In this document: piece by piece, positions 10,839 to 20,439 of the stretch | Layout of the letters: every line of letters begins with the position of its first letter | How positions within the stretch are numbered: position 1 is the stretch's first letter | Origin: Rattus norvegicus | Taxonomy: Eukaryota > Chordata > Mammalia > Rodentia > Muridae | Length of the DNA stretch: 64,000 nucleotides | Direction of reading: 5' to 3' | NCBI RefSeq assembly: GCF_036323735.1 | Contig: NC_086026.1 | Location: 50,418,539 to 50,482,538, forward strand | Translations under genes and position numbers: made by a program | Notes under the pieces: generated by a model | What the model saw: the letters and a program-made list of their open reading frames with translations, nothing else | The model's database searches: none | Told to the model about the DNA's origin: nothing

Positions 10839-10861
10839 GGCTGGCTGGAATCCAGCCAGCC
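10839..10861. repeat. Perfect 23-bp palindrome upstream of Ubash3b
   Basis: Two 11-nt arms (GGCTGGCTGGA and TCCAGCCAGCC) flank a single central base. It lies about 395-417 bp upstream of the start codon at the island edge. It could be a dimeric protein-binding site; no specific factor is recognised. The NF1-like halves TGGC/GCCA are spaced too far apart for canonical NF1. Confidence 0.6.
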
Positions 10862-11451
10862 ATAGTAGGGATTGCTTCTAGACAGAAGGTCTCCTCTCCG
10901 GCAACGAAGTAGGCCAGTGTGCTTCGATTCGCAGGGCCCTAGCTTTGCCCCTTGGCTTGCATATCGACCCATCTGGGCCTCGAGGCTCCAGAATAGCCCA
11001 TTTCACGTTTCATTTGATCATTGGCGAGGTCAGTAATGGAAACCTACTGCATGACTAGATGAGAGGAGCAGAAGGCTAAGCCGTAAGGCCCGGGAAAGGT
11101 GTCACTTCAAATAGATCCCGCTAAAGTTACAAAGTTGTTACCTCACTGTAGGCCACAGCCCTCAGTGATTGACTGGAGAGCGACTTCTGGAAAGGGGCGT
11201 CTGAGTTTTGGAAATGGTAGGACCTGAGAGAGCAGAGGCCAGGGAGGAAGGGAAAAGAGAAAGGGGAAGAAAAAAAAGGGAGGGGAAGCAGAGAAATGAA
11301 GGGCTAGGAGCTAGAAAGAGAAGGAAGAGAGAAAGGACACTAATTATAGCACTTACAAATGGAAAGTGTTGACTTTCATAAGACAGCATGCACCCTATCA
11401 ATAAAAGGGTTCGAAGACTGGATCCCTGCTGCCCAGAGGCCACAAATGAGA
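10862..11451. other. Ubash3b upstream flank, with GA-rich tract at about 11225-11335
   Basis: No SINE. A purine-rich stretch of AGGGAAGGAAAAG-type sequence lies about 0.8-0.9 kb upstream of the ATG. Confidence 0.4.
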
Positions 11452-11452
11452 G

Positions 11453-11472
11453 GCGCGCGCGTGCGTGCGCGC

Positions 11473-11502
<30 letters not shown>
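11453..11502. repeat. (GC)n(CA)n alternating purine-pyrimidine tract
   Basis: Fifty consecutive bases alternate purine and pyrimidine without a break: a GCGC/GTGC section of about 29 bp followed by (CA)10. GC-type alternation is the best Z-DNA former. It lies about 1.0 kb upstream of the Ubash3b start codon. Confidence 0.95.
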
Positions 11503-11503
<1 letters not shown>

Positions 11504-11659
11504 CAGCTCAGTAGAACCAGCAATCCTGCCTCAAAGAACAGAAGTCATTACTGCTGTTGCCCATTAAAGTGTGATCATCAGGAAACAAAGCCATTTTTCT
11601 CAATCAAGAACTGATTCCATTTGGTGTAATAGAAGAGGCACAGATCTTCTTTGGGGGAA

Positions 11660-11733
11660 TAGTAGTAGTAATGGCGGTGATGGCCGTGGTGGTGATGTTG
11701 ATGGTGGTGGTGGTAGTGATGATGATGATACCT
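11660..11733. repeat. (GTG/GAT)n imperfect trinucleotide repeat
   Basis: GGTGGTGATGTTGATGGTGG-type sequence; the minus-strand frame gives a poly-His run that is a repeat artefact. Confidence 0.85.
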
Positions 11734-11734
11734 A

Positions 11735-11900
11735 ACATTTATTGGATCTATTTGTATGCCAATGATTGTGCTAAGCATAATAGCTGAATTAACCACGAGC
11801 CTTTTACAAGTGGCCTCGAGGATGCCTACCTGTATAGTCTCGTTCTATAGATGAGAAAACTCATCTCAGAGGGGCAGAGGAAAATCAAAGAGCTCCCAAG
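11735..11900 (-). mobile_element. MIR
   Basis: Reversed MIR hallmarks in order: TTATTGGATCTATTTGTATG, GTGCTAAGCATAATAGC, and ATGAGAAAACTCATCTCAGA with AGGGGCAGAGG. Confidence 0.65.
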
Positions 11901-11904
11901 TGAA

Positions 11905-11990
11905 GAGATGACTCATTGTGTTGCCCTGGGCAAGTTACCTCTCTCCTCAACAGCCTTGGAGTCTCATCTACGTAACAATAGTTGCTGAAC
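11905..11990 (+). mobile_element. MIR core
   Basis: TGCCCTGGGCAAGTTACCTC, then TCATCTACGTAACAATAG, is forward MIR. It sits back-to-back with the preceding reversed MIR. Confidence 0.6.
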
Positions 11991-12716
11991 TCCCTACACA
12001 CCAGACTCTCTAGATACCACAGTTCTTCCCTGCTTGCCTGCTTAGGGTGCAAGGGAGGGTGACCAGCATGTATAAAGAAAGCCCTCACTGTAGCTTTAAA
12101 TGTTGCTTTATAAGGCACCCAAGAAAATTGAAGTTTAATTCCCTGACCTCTCATCCTCCACTGGTGTTTCTTCAAAGTACCCATGGCATTTGGAAGTGGG
12201 AAGGTGAGACCAAGGAAGTCTGGGTAAGAATTTGCATATTTCTGCCTGGTATTATGAATGAGACTGAGGGCAATTACCACTTCCTTGGTGGGAGAGTTTC
12301 TTCTTCCCAGAGAGGAAATGTCTAGCTAAGGCAGTGGTTGGAGGCAGCTTGGAAAACCATAACCCATAGACTAATCTCCTTGGGATGTGTTCGGGAGTCT
12401 ACTGGATAGCAGTCAGCATTCTAAAGCCCTTTTTTCAGATATCTGGGCTTGAGCCAGATGATCTGGATTTCAGTCCAAGAGAAAATACTGTCTGTGGCAG
12501 CACTGTGTGCATCCAAAGCCGTGCACAAAACAGCAGCTCTGGTTTAGTGAGCCCTAGATGCTGGCGCTGTCCTTAGGATTTTACATCTGTAGCTCATCCC
12601 ATGTTTTGACCAGCGATAAAGCGACTCTCTCTCTTGAGAAACCTGCACCCATGTCCTGGGTGTGCAAGAGCTTCAGGTTACATTGTGATGTCTTCTTTTA
12701 CATTTTTATTTTTCTA

Positions 12717-12719
<3 letters not shown>
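11991..12719. other. Upstream flank, no recognised element
   Basis: Unique-looking sequence with short frames on both strands but no coding signature. Confidence 0.4.

Positions 12720-12749
<30 letters not shown>
12720..12749. repeat. (TG)n microsatellite
   Basis: About 15 TG units at the tail of a reversed SINE. Confidence 0.95.
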
Positions 12750-12751
<2 letters not shown>

Positions 12752-12881
12752 ACTAGAGTGCAACAGTGTGGGTGTAGAGATCAGAAAATTTGCAGGAGTC
12801 AGTTCTCTCCCTCTGCTGGGTGGATCCCAGGGACCAGACTCAGGTCTTCAGTGCTTCTTCTGAGCCATCTCACTGGGCCAA
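12750..12881 (-). mobile_element. tRNA-derived SINE fragment (B2/B3 class)
   Basis: GTGGATCCCAGGGACCAGAC, CTCAGGTCTTCAGTGC and GAGCCATCTCACTGGGCC form a reversed SINE head. Confidence 0.6.
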
Positions 12882-12910
12882 AGTTTCTTCTTAAGAAATT
12901 CCAACTTCTG

Positions 12911-13137
12911 GGGAGGGGCGGCAGCTGGAGAGATGATGGCTCATTCTCTGAGAGCATTTGTTGCTCTTGCAGAGGATCCAGGTTCAAGTCCCAACACTTA
13001 CAAGGTAGTTCATAACCATGTGGTAACTGCCATTCCAGGAAGTCTGACGCCCTCTTCTGACCTCCACAGACACCAAGTGTGCATGTGGTACACAGACATA
13101 TATGTGGGCAAAATATAGATGAAATAAACGGATGAAA
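12911..13137 (+). mobile_element. B2-class SINE
   Basis: GCTGGAGAGATGATGGCTC head, GGTTCAAGTCCCAACAC B-box region, CTGACGCCCTCTTCTGACC and an A-rich end. Confidence 0.75.
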
Positions 13138-13211
13138 GGAACTTTCATAGGAAACCAACAACCACTTACTGTAATGATGGCAAAGAGGATGCCTGACCAT
13201 AAGGCAGCGGA

Positions 13212-13251
<40 letters not shown>
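13212..13251. repeat. (GTCT)n microsatellite
   Basis: Ten tetranucleotide units without interruption. Confidence 0.97.
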
Positions 13252-13253
<2 letters not shown>

Positions 13254-13257
13254 TGTT

Positions 13258-13344
13258 TGTGGCAGTCTTCCTGTGTAGCCCAGGTTAACCTCACAGTGAA
13301 GACCTTCCCGCATCAGCCTCCTTTCAAGTACTCGATTACAGACA
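13258..13344 (-). mobile_element. B1-like SINE, diverged
   Basis: CCTGTGTAGCCCAGGTTAAC, CATCAGCCTCC and TACTCGATTACAGAC match a reversed B1. Confidence 0.5.
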
Positions 13345-13417
13345 CCACCCTCCCACTACCCCCAACCCCGGTTCCCCCACTCCCCACCCCCCACCTCCCC
13401 ACCCCCCCCACCCCCGC
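13345..13417 (-). repeat. C-rich tract, G-quadruplex potential on the minus strand
   Basis: A run of CCCCC/CCCCA blocks gives at least six G-runs of four or more on the minus strand, with loops of one to six bases. This satisfies the G4 pattern several times over. Confidence 0.75.
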
Positions 13418-14110
13418 TCTGTGATTGCCCTCTGTGACTCTTGATTGGAGCTGTTTCTCTAGACAGTTAGTTGGCTTTAGTTGCCTTCCCCCTGCCTCTG
13501 GAAAACTGTGGGGCAGAGAAAATGACGGGCCCAAAAACAGTTGCAAAGAGCCGGCAAAGGCCACCACTGAGAACCAGGCGCCTTTGAGGCAAACCATTTT
13601 CTGTTATGTCTAGGATGGGGTTTTTGCAGAAGCCCCAGCCTGGCTCCTCACCCTGCCTGAGCTCAGTGCCTGAACTTGTTTTCATTGGGCTGGCTGCCAT
13701 TTGCTCTGCACAAGGCTGGAGGGCTGGCAATTAAGATACATTGTGCTTTAATTGTATTGACTCTGAGAGCTGAGCAGAAGCTTTATAAACATCCATATTG
13801 TTATGTTGCAAAGGAGGGAGAAGGGTGAGTATTCATCTGACAGTGCATCTTATAGCTGTGGGGAAGGAGGAGACTGGGGAGGGCTTGCACAATGACGGAG
13901 CTGACACATCAGTATTAAGCTGCTGTTTCCTCAGAGGAAAAGCAAGTTGTCATGTCCCTGTTCCCGGTTGTGTCAGAATCCACCCAGATCACAGAGCTCT
14001 TTTGTTTATGTGAATACCATTGCACTTCTTGTTACTGGCCCCCGCCACCCTCTTGCAATAGGAGCCCTTCCTCAGAGACCATAGAGATGCCCAGAATGGG
14101 ATCAGCTGAC
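13418..14110. other. Apparently unique low-repeat block
   Basis: No repeat is recognised. The part from about 13725 to 13860 is AT-rich with homeodomain-like core TTTAATTG and looks like ordinary conserved noncoding DNA, though conservation cannot be measured here. Confidence 0.35.
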
Positions 14111-14116
14111 TTCACT

Positions 14117-14198
14117 TCCTCCTCCCTGTCTTCCTCCTCTTCCTCTTCCTCCTCCTCTTTTCCTAGCCATGCTCCCCCTTTTCCTTCCTCCTTCTGAA
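14117..14198. repeat. CT-rich (TCC/TTCC)n tract
   Basis: TCCTCCTCTTCCTCTTCC-type polypyrimidine sequence at the tail of a reversed B1. Confidence 0.8.
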
Positions 14199-14292
14199 AC
14201 AGTGTCTCACTATATAGCCCAGGCTGACTTCAAACTGACCCTCCTGTCTCAGCCTCCCAAGTGCTAGGGTTAGAGCCAGCCTACCAGCCTGT
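14197..14292 (-). mobile_element. B1 SINE fragment
   Basis: ACTATATAGCCCAGGCTGAC and CAGCCTCCCAAGTGCTAGGG are reversed B1. Confidence 0.75.
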
Positions 14293-14803
14293 ACCTGCCC
14301 TTTCAGAAGTCTGTTTTGTCTTTTCCCTCTCCTTCTCTTGGGCCAGGAGGAAAGGTCAACGATTGCCTCAGAACAGAACAGCAGGGGAAGTTGAAAAACT
14401 ACTGACAGCTCTGAGGGCCGAGTGTGCTTGTGGTGAATGAAAGCAGCTTTTGAGCTGCTGGGAATGACTGTGGCTCCTGATCTTCAAGGGAGTTCTTCCT
14501 GCCTATGACTTCATGTGGTGCTGCTCCCTAGGCTCGGTTTCCTCAGCTGGCAAATGTGAGGCTTCCCTTAGGCTGTCATCCCAGGTCACAGGAGCTCTTT
14601 GAAGTCGCAGGACTACCCAATTGGAAGCTGTGTGGATATAAATCGTGACATCTAACTTCCTCTTGTAGTGCAGAGAAACCCTGCGGGCTTCACATCTTGG
14701 GGAGTTTTGTGAAGGTGTTTTTTTATGAAAGAGAGTTTGGAAATGTTTTTAATACTTTTGAAAGCACAGACTAAGAGTTTTGGTTTAGTTAGTGGTTTGA
14801 AAA
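14293..14803. other. No recognised element
   Basis: Unique-looking sequence with no coding or repeat signature seen. Confidence 0.4.
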
Positions 14804-14816
14804 GTGTGTGTGCGTG

Positions 14817-14852
<36 letters not shown>
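14804..14852. repeat. (TG)n microsatellite
   Basis: Seventeen or so TG units with a short CGTGCA interruption near the start. Confidence 0.95.
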
Positions 14853-14854
<2 letters not shown>

Positions 14855-14917
14855 CATGCATGTGAGAATCCCAGATAAACATCAGGAATCTTTCTCACTC
14901 ATTCTCCACCTTCCTTA

Positions 14918-15140
14918 TTTGTTTTGAGGCAGAGTCTCTCAGTTGAACCCAGAGCTTGCTGATAAAGCAAGTCTGGGTAGCCGGCTGACTCTGGAATGGT
15001 CTGTCTCAATCTTTTCACCTTCTGATTCTGGGATTACAAACAGGCCACCATGCCCACCCAACACTTATGTGCATTCTGAGATTCAAGCTAGTCTTGATGC
15101 TAGAACAAGCACATTTTGCACTGATCTGTTTCCCTGACCC
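14918..15140 (-). mobile_element. B3/B4-class SINE
   Basis: TTTGAGGCAGAGTCTCTCAG, GTCTGGGTAGCCGGCTG, CTGGGATTACAAACAGGCCA and CACCATGCCCACCCAAC are in the order of a reversed B1-like plus tRNA-like composite. Confidence 0.6.
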
Positions 15141-15208
15141 TGGTTTTGTTGTTGTTGTTGTTGTTTTGTTTGTTTTGTTTTGTTTTTAATAGGGTCTTAA
15201 GTATCCCA

Positions 15209-15614
15209 GTGTGCTGGATAGTTTTATGTTAACCTGACACAAGCTAGAGTCATCGGAGAGGAATGAACCTCCATTGAGAAAATGCCTCCACAAGACAGCC
15301 TATAGAGTGTTTTCTTGGTCACTCATGGGGAAGGGTCTGGCCCGTTGTGTATGGTTCCACACCCCTGCACTCGTAATCTGGGATTCTATAAGAAAGCGTG
15401 TTGTGCAAACCTTAGAGGAGCAAGCCGGTAAGCAGCCCCCTCCTCAGCCTCCGAGTCAGCTCCTGCCTCCAGGTTCCAGGCATGTTTGAGTTCCTGTCCT
15501 GACTTCCTTCCTGTTATGGACTGTGATGTGGAAGTGAAATAAACTCTTTTCTCCCTCAACTTTCTTTGGGTCATGATGTTTTATCAGAGCAATAAAAACC
15601 CAAATTAAAACACC
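15209..15614 (-). mobile_element. URR1-type DNA transposon (hAT-Charlie derived)
   Basis: GCTGGATAGTTTTATGTTAA, CCTCCACAAGACAGCCTAT, TATAAGAAAGCGTG, AGTCAGCTCCTGCCTCCAGG, then a tail of GATGTTTTATCAGAGCAATA. This is the widespread non-autonomous rodent repeat I recall as URR1; assignment to the Charlie group is from memory. Confidence 0.75.
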
Positions 15615-16427
15615 CAGGGTGGCCTCAAAATAGCTAGGTACTGGAGATTGCCCTTCAACTCCATATCCTCTGCTCTCTGCATTCCAAACTCAGGATTAGA
15701 GGTTTGTGCCGCCACACTCAGCCTCAGAACTAGATGATGTTTTAACACCCGGCTTAGTCTGGAAGCCTATAATTGAATGAAAAGGAGAGCAAGGGAGAGG
15801 GGAGTAGGATCCATTTCATGAGGAAGAGGATGGAGCAGTGAGTGAGTGTGGCCCCGGGAAGAAGAGTAAACAAGAACGGGGTCTCCCAGGAGGAGTTATG
15901 GGGTGACATTGTGCTGCACCGGCAGTCAGACCTCCTGCCCCACCACAGAGGCTATCCTACCCTTGCCGATCACCAAAATGACCCAATCTCTGCCTCCTCT
16001 GAGCTCCTTTATCGTCATCCTCCTGGATGCTCGGAGACCTTTAGGTGAGCCGGTCTGAACTGGCCTGAGCTATAAAGGCTGTGGCTAATAGCCAATATCT
16101 GACTTCATCAGAGTAGCATCAGGTTGCTAAATAGTTCCCCCTTCCAAGCCAGGTCAAATGGCCATTTGAACCCCCAAAGGAAGGAGTAAACAGATGATGC
16201 CCAAATCCTGGAAAACCTCTGCCCTTCCCGGACCATTCGTCTCCCTTATTAACCTGTCCTTGTCCCCATGTATGCATGACCTCCTGGTCCTGTCCCATCT
16301 ATTTGTGGTTAGCCAAGGTGCATTTCTGCACGACACACTACAGGAGGTCAGAGGACAACTTGAAGGAGCCGGTTCACTCCCTCTACCCTGTGGCGTGAGT
16401 CATCCCACTTGGGACCAACCATTCTTT
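15615..16427. other. Mostly unique, with a B1-like scrap at about 15615-15720
   Basis: GGGTGGCCTCAAAATAGC and GGATTAGAGGTTTGTGCCGC resemble a decayed reversed B1. The remainder, to 16427, shows no recognisable element. Confidence 0.4.
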
Positions 16428-16580
16428 GCTTTGTTTGTTTGTTTTTCAAATGTCTCACTCTGTGATTATAGTAGACCTGGAACTCAATACATAGCATAGG
16501 CTGGTCTTGAACTCGGTAACAATTCTCCTGCCTCAGTCTCCCAAATGGTGTGGTGCTGAGCATGTGCCACCAGATCTGGT
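16428..16580 (-). mobile_element. B1 SINE
   Basis: TTTGTTTGTTTGTTTTTC tail, AGGCTGGTCTTGAACTCGG and GTGCCACCAGATCTGG. Confidence 0.85.
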
Positions 16581-16602
16581 TTAGTTATACTAAGAATTCC
16601 TA

Positions 16603-16748
16603 GCCAGGTGGTGGTGGTGGTGCACGCCTTTAATCCCAGCACTTGGGAGACAGAGGTAGGTGGATCTCTGAGTTCGAGGTTAGCCTGGTCTACAGAGCGA
16701 GTTCCAGGACAACTGGGTCTACACGGAGAAACCCTGTCTTGAAAAACA
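16603..16748 (+). mobile_element. B1 SINE, near full length
   Basis: GCCAGGTGGTGGTGGTGGTG head, CTTTAATCCCAGCACTTGGG, GAGTTCGAGGTTAGCCTGGT B-box and GAAACCCTGTCTTGAAAAAC tail. Confidence 0.95.
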
Positions 16749-16753
16749 AGTCA

Positions 16754-16940
16754 TAGGCTGGAGAGATGGCTCAGCAGTTAAGAGGACTGGCTGCTCTCCC
16801 AGAGGTCCTGAGTTCAATTCCCAGCAACCACAGGGTGGCTCACAACCATCAGTAATGAGATCTGATGCCCTCTTCTGGTGTGTTTGAAGACAGCTGCAGT
16901 GTACTCATATATAAATAAATAAATCTTAAAAAAAAAGAAA
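16754..16940 (+). mobile_element. B2 SINE, near full length
   Basis: GGCTGGAGAGATGGCTCAGC, GAGTTCAATTCCCAGCAACC, ATGCCCTCTTCTGGTGTGTT and an AATAAATAAATCTTAAAAAA tail. Confidence 0.95.
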
Positions 16941-17065
16941 AATAATACATAACATCAACAACAACAACAAATTCTTGACTCCAAGTAGTGTCATTTCAGA
17001 ATTGTAAAATGAAATACAAGTTACTTTTATTTTTGGTCACGAACTAAAGTGGAACCAGAAGTAAT

Positions 17066-17213
17066 GGTGCCTGGCACGTATGACTGTGATCCCAACTGCC
17101 TAGAGGTGGTGGCAAGAGCAGTGTCATGTGTTCCAGGCCAGCCTGTGCTACGTGGTAAGTTGTAGGCTACCCTGAGCTAAATGAGACCCAGTTTCACAAA
17201 CCAAAGAACAGGG
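17066..17213 (+). mobile_element. B1-like SINE, diverged
   Basis: TGATCCCAACTGCCTAGAGG, GTTCCAGGCCAGCCTGTGCT and GAGACCCAGTTTCACAAACC. Confidence 0.6.
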
Positions 17214-17215
17214 GT

Positions 17216-17385
17216 AAGGTCTGAGTATGACAGAGCATGCCTGTAAGTCTCAGCACTTGGGAGGCTAGAGGCAGGATGATTGCTTTGAGTTCGAGGCCAG
17301 ATTGGTCTACATAGCAAGTTCCAGGCTAGCCAGCCAGCCAGCCAGGCAGTACCATTTGAAGAACTGTCTCACAAAGAATGACACC
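17216..17385 (+). mobile_element. B1 SINE with small CCAG expansion
   Basis: TCTCAGCACTTGGGAGGCTA, GAGTTCGAGGCCAGATTGGT and CTAGCCAGCCAGCCAGCCAG. The fourfold CCAG is a small internal expansion. Confidence 0.75.
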
Positions 17386-17562
17386 AACAAACCAAGAATC
17401 GGTAGTACAACTAACGACACCAGATCCAAGAACCTAAAGATGGCTGGCCACTTCATTGTCTGTGTATTTAATTCCAGATTGTTGTTTAATGTATAAATTC
17501 AGGTTACAGAGCATGGAAGGCCAAGGGTAGAAACATAGACCATTGGTCCAAACCAATAAAAA

Positions 17563-17564
<2 letters not shown>

Positions 17565-17620
<56 letters not shown>

Positions 17621-17628
17621 GTGTGTGT
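17565..17628. repeat. (AT)n microsatellite
   Basis: About 23 AT units, then GTATGTATGTGTGTGT. Confidence 0.97.
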
Positions 17629-17744
17629 AATGATATGCAATATATAAGAATATATTTATTTCTAAAATGATGTATGAATTTAGTTTTGTGTTCGTGTGAA
17701 TGGTGGTGCACTTCTGTGTGTCTGTAACCAGAAGAGGACATCAA

Positions 17745-17985
17745 GTTTCCTCCTCTCTTCCTTTGAGACAGAGTCTGTCCCTGGACCGAAGGCTCAAGAT
17801 TTCCCAGGCTGGGAGCTAGCAAGCCCCAGTAATCATCCCTCAGTCTCACTTCCTTGGAGCTGGGGTTCCAGGCTTTTGTGAGACACCAGGCTTGTTGTGT
17901 GCTTCTAGGCTAGGATCTGAACTCTGCTCCCAGGACTGTGCATTGTGCAGCAAACACACAGCCACTAAGCCATCCCTCCAGCCTT
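17745..17985 (-). mobile_element. B3/B4-class SINE, diverged
   Basis: TTTGAGACAGAGTCTGTCCC, GCTGGGGTTCCAGGC and CACTAAGCCATCCCTCCAGC, in the order of a reversed composite SINE. Confidence 0.55.
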
Positions 17986-18424
17986 AGAAAACGTGTGTAT
18001 TTTTTTTTCTCTTTTGATAAAAAAGGTATTTCCCTTGACCGCACTTCGAAGAGGAGAGAAATAGCTGCGTTCATTATTTGCTTGTTGGGTTGTGATATTT
18101 GGCTGTCTTCAGGTTTCCATTCTGAATGGTCACTCGGGAGTGTGTGCCTCCCTGTTCCTCCCTTAAGATAGGTACACTCCCTTGGTGTCTCTGTCCCCGA
18201 TTCTCCATGTAGTAATAGACGTGTGTAAAAGAATCAGAACAAGGCAGGAAGGTGTAGAGTTTGTGGCCGGCTTGGGCCTCTTAGCTGTCTCAAATAAACA
18301 CACAATGAATACAGCACAAGGACAACCAACAAAGTGCTTGCTCCTGACAGTCTTTGTGTCTTTCTCCAGCTCTCTCGCTTAAGCCTCTCCATCACAGGCC
18401 TCGGATGAAAGGGACAAGCCTGAC

Positions 18425-18500
18425 CAACGTTTTAAGGGTCTGCTGCATGTTAGGGCTTCCAAATCTCATTTGATCCCACCAGCCACCTTCCCAAACAGAC
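18425..18500 (-). mobile_element. MIR fragment
   Basis: GTTTTAAGGGTCTGCTGCAT and AAATCTCATTTGATCCCACC resemble reversed MIR. Confidence 0.4.
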
Positions 18501-19125
18501 ATTTATCTAAGCCATTTACTAAAAAACACCCATCTGGGTTCAGAGAGGCTTGCCGGAAGTTAACGTGCTTTCTATGGCAGAACCAGCCTCGGAGACTATG
18601 CTGTCTGAATGCAGGTTGAGGGCACACTACAGTGACCCCTAAATGATGAGGATTGACTTGAAATATTGCGTAGGCTAATCGTTGCAGTATAATCCCTGTA
18701 GCTGTGCCGTGAAATGTTCTGGCTCTCAGGACAATCAACACCGCAGGAGAAAAGCATGCATAAAGGGGTTTTAGCAAAGCTGACATAGAAGTAAATGTTG
18801 CCAAGTTCATTAATGGTAAACAGGCTTGTCTCCCTCCTCCTACTCCCTGTCCGCAATGACTGGATAACTACTATCTCTGGATGCAGGCTCACAGATCCGT
18901 GTGACTTCAAGGAATACAGAGACTAACAGGAGACAAAAGAGACTGGGACAGGACAGCACAGGATGTGTAAGAGACACAGTGGTTCATCCAGATAGATCTA
19001 GAGGCAGTGTGGGAGGATGACAGAGGAAGTGTCTCCAGGGAGGAGGTCTCTGCCTGACACTGGATGATGAATGGAAGGTTCTTTGATGCAGAACAGGGTA
19101 GCAGAGGAGAGCGAGCCTGAGGCCA
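18501..19125. other. Low-repeat block, possible conserved noncoding element at about 18600-18830
   Basis: No repeat is recognised. The composition is balanced and low in CpG, with no simple sequence. Conservation is a guess that needs alignment. Confidence 0.35.
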
Positions 19126-19129
19126 AGGG

Positions 19130-19262
19130 AAGAGAAGCAAGCATGGCCCACTGGGCATGTTTGCCCACCAGCACTCAGGAAGCAGAGGCAGGAGGATTAC
19201 CATAAGTTTGAGGCCAGACTAGTCTACACAGAAAGTTCCAAGTCTGCCAAGACTACATAGTA
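19130..19262 (+). mobile_element. B1 SINE
   Basis: CCAGCACTCAGGAAGCAGAG, TTTGAGGCCAGACTAGTCTA and CAGAAAGTTCCAAG. Confidence 0.8.
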
Positions 19263-19626
19263 TTATGACCTTATGACATACCATTCCGAGTTAGTGGATA
19301 CGTGAAAACTGACCAATAGAAAGGCCATCCCTGAAAATGCACGTGGCAGAAACCTGAGGATAGAAGCAGGGAAAACAACCTTTCAGATGCTACATACACC
19401 AGGCTGTGGAATCGGGCTGTGTGGGTAACAGTTCTGCTGCCGGTGCCTGGCGGACATGGCCGTCCTGCTAAACACAGCAGTCCTGCTCGATCAATGTAAC
19501 CCACTTGAATCCTAGGAACAAATTAGTCACTTCCCAACATGCAGTCCATTCTTTAACGTTTAGCGAAAGCCCCTCAATTTCCAGGAAGTCTTCCAAGACC
19601 CTGAGCTACAAAGAATCCGCACTTAA

Positions 19627-19820
19627 ATTTTTTTAAAGATTTATTTTTTTATTGTATGTATATGAGTACACTGTCGCTGTCCTCAGACGAACCAGAAGAG
19701 GGCATCAGATCCCATTACAGATGGTTGTGAGCCACCATGTGGTTGCTGGGATTTGAACTCAGGACCTCTGGAAGGGCAGTCGGTGCTCTTAACCACTGAG
19801 TCACCTCTCCAGCACTCCTC
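19627..19820 (-). mobile_element. B2 SINE, near full length
   Basis: AAAGATTTATTTTTTTATTG tail, ACCAGAAGAGGGCATCAGAT, GGTTGTGAGCCACCATGTGG and GCTCTTAACCACTGAGTCAC. It carries the CTCF-like GAAGAGGGCATC segment typical of B2. Confidence 0.95.
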
Positions 19821-19827
19821 GTACTTA

Positions 19828-20005
19828 ATTTTTAAAATTAATTTATTTTATGTATGACTGTTTGCCTGCATATGTATGTGTACCTGGTGCCCATGCCATG
19901 AAGGTCAGAAAAAGGGCATCAGGTCCCCTGGAACTGGCGTAGTGGATAGTTGTAGGCTGCCATATAGGTGCTTGGGAACTGGATCCAAAAGAAGCAGCTA
20001 ATGGA
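19828..20005 (-). mobile_element. B2-class SINE, truncated
   Basis: TTTATTTTATGTATGACTGT, GAAGGTCAGAAAAAGGGCAT and GTAGGCTGCCATATAGGTGC; the tRNA-like head is missing or decayed. Confidence 0.65.
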
Positions 20006-20092
20006 CCACAGTCATAAAGGACATTGCGGGGGAGGTTAAGGGATTTGAATGTGGACCGGAAGTTAGCTACTCTTGGATTGATGTTGTTGTTG

Positions 20093-20114
20093 TTTTTTTT
20101 TTTTTTTTTTTTTT
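20093..20114. repeat. T22 homopolymer after (TTG)n
   Basis: Likely the remnant of a reversed retroposon A-tail; no body is recognised next to it. Confidence 0.9.
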
Positions 20115-20439
20115 GGTAGTGATTATGTCAGAGAAAGTTCTTTTCCTCTGGAGATGCGCTGACATTTCTCAGAGTAAGGTGGCACAGTAAGGCAGACTGA
20201 TCTCCAGATGGTTTGGCTGAGAAGTGAAAGCAGCAGTCTAGAGTGAGCAAAGAAGGGCCAGCGTGGGGAGCGCTTGCCAGCGGCTGCATCTGTCCAAAGG
20301 GACACGCGGACACTCACTGTAATATTCTTTCCGTTTCCTTCCAGTTCTGAAAGTGTTCGAAAAGCTTTTTGAAAATCAACAAGTCGTAGTTAAGGGTCTG
20401 GTTTAAGGGGCTAGTAGTATAGATTGGTTAGTTGAGTGT

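Larger units (their letters stand above)
9850..10850 (-). promoter_or_regulatory. Ubash3b: CpG-island promoter of Ubash3b
   Basis: CpG dinucleotides and G+C rise sharply between about 9.85 and 10.85 kb, in strong contrast with the flanks. The island holds two NotI-type GCGGCCGC sites (10482-10489 and 10817-10824). It spans exon 1 and extends about 450 bp into intron 1. No TATA box is evident upstream of the ATG. The transcription start cannot be placed from sequence; it should lie between about 10480 and 10830. Island edges are approximate. Confidence 0.85.

Noticed and set aside
11660..11733. Poly-histidine frame on the minus strand
   Set aside because: Translation of an imperfect trinucleotide repeat beside a MIR.
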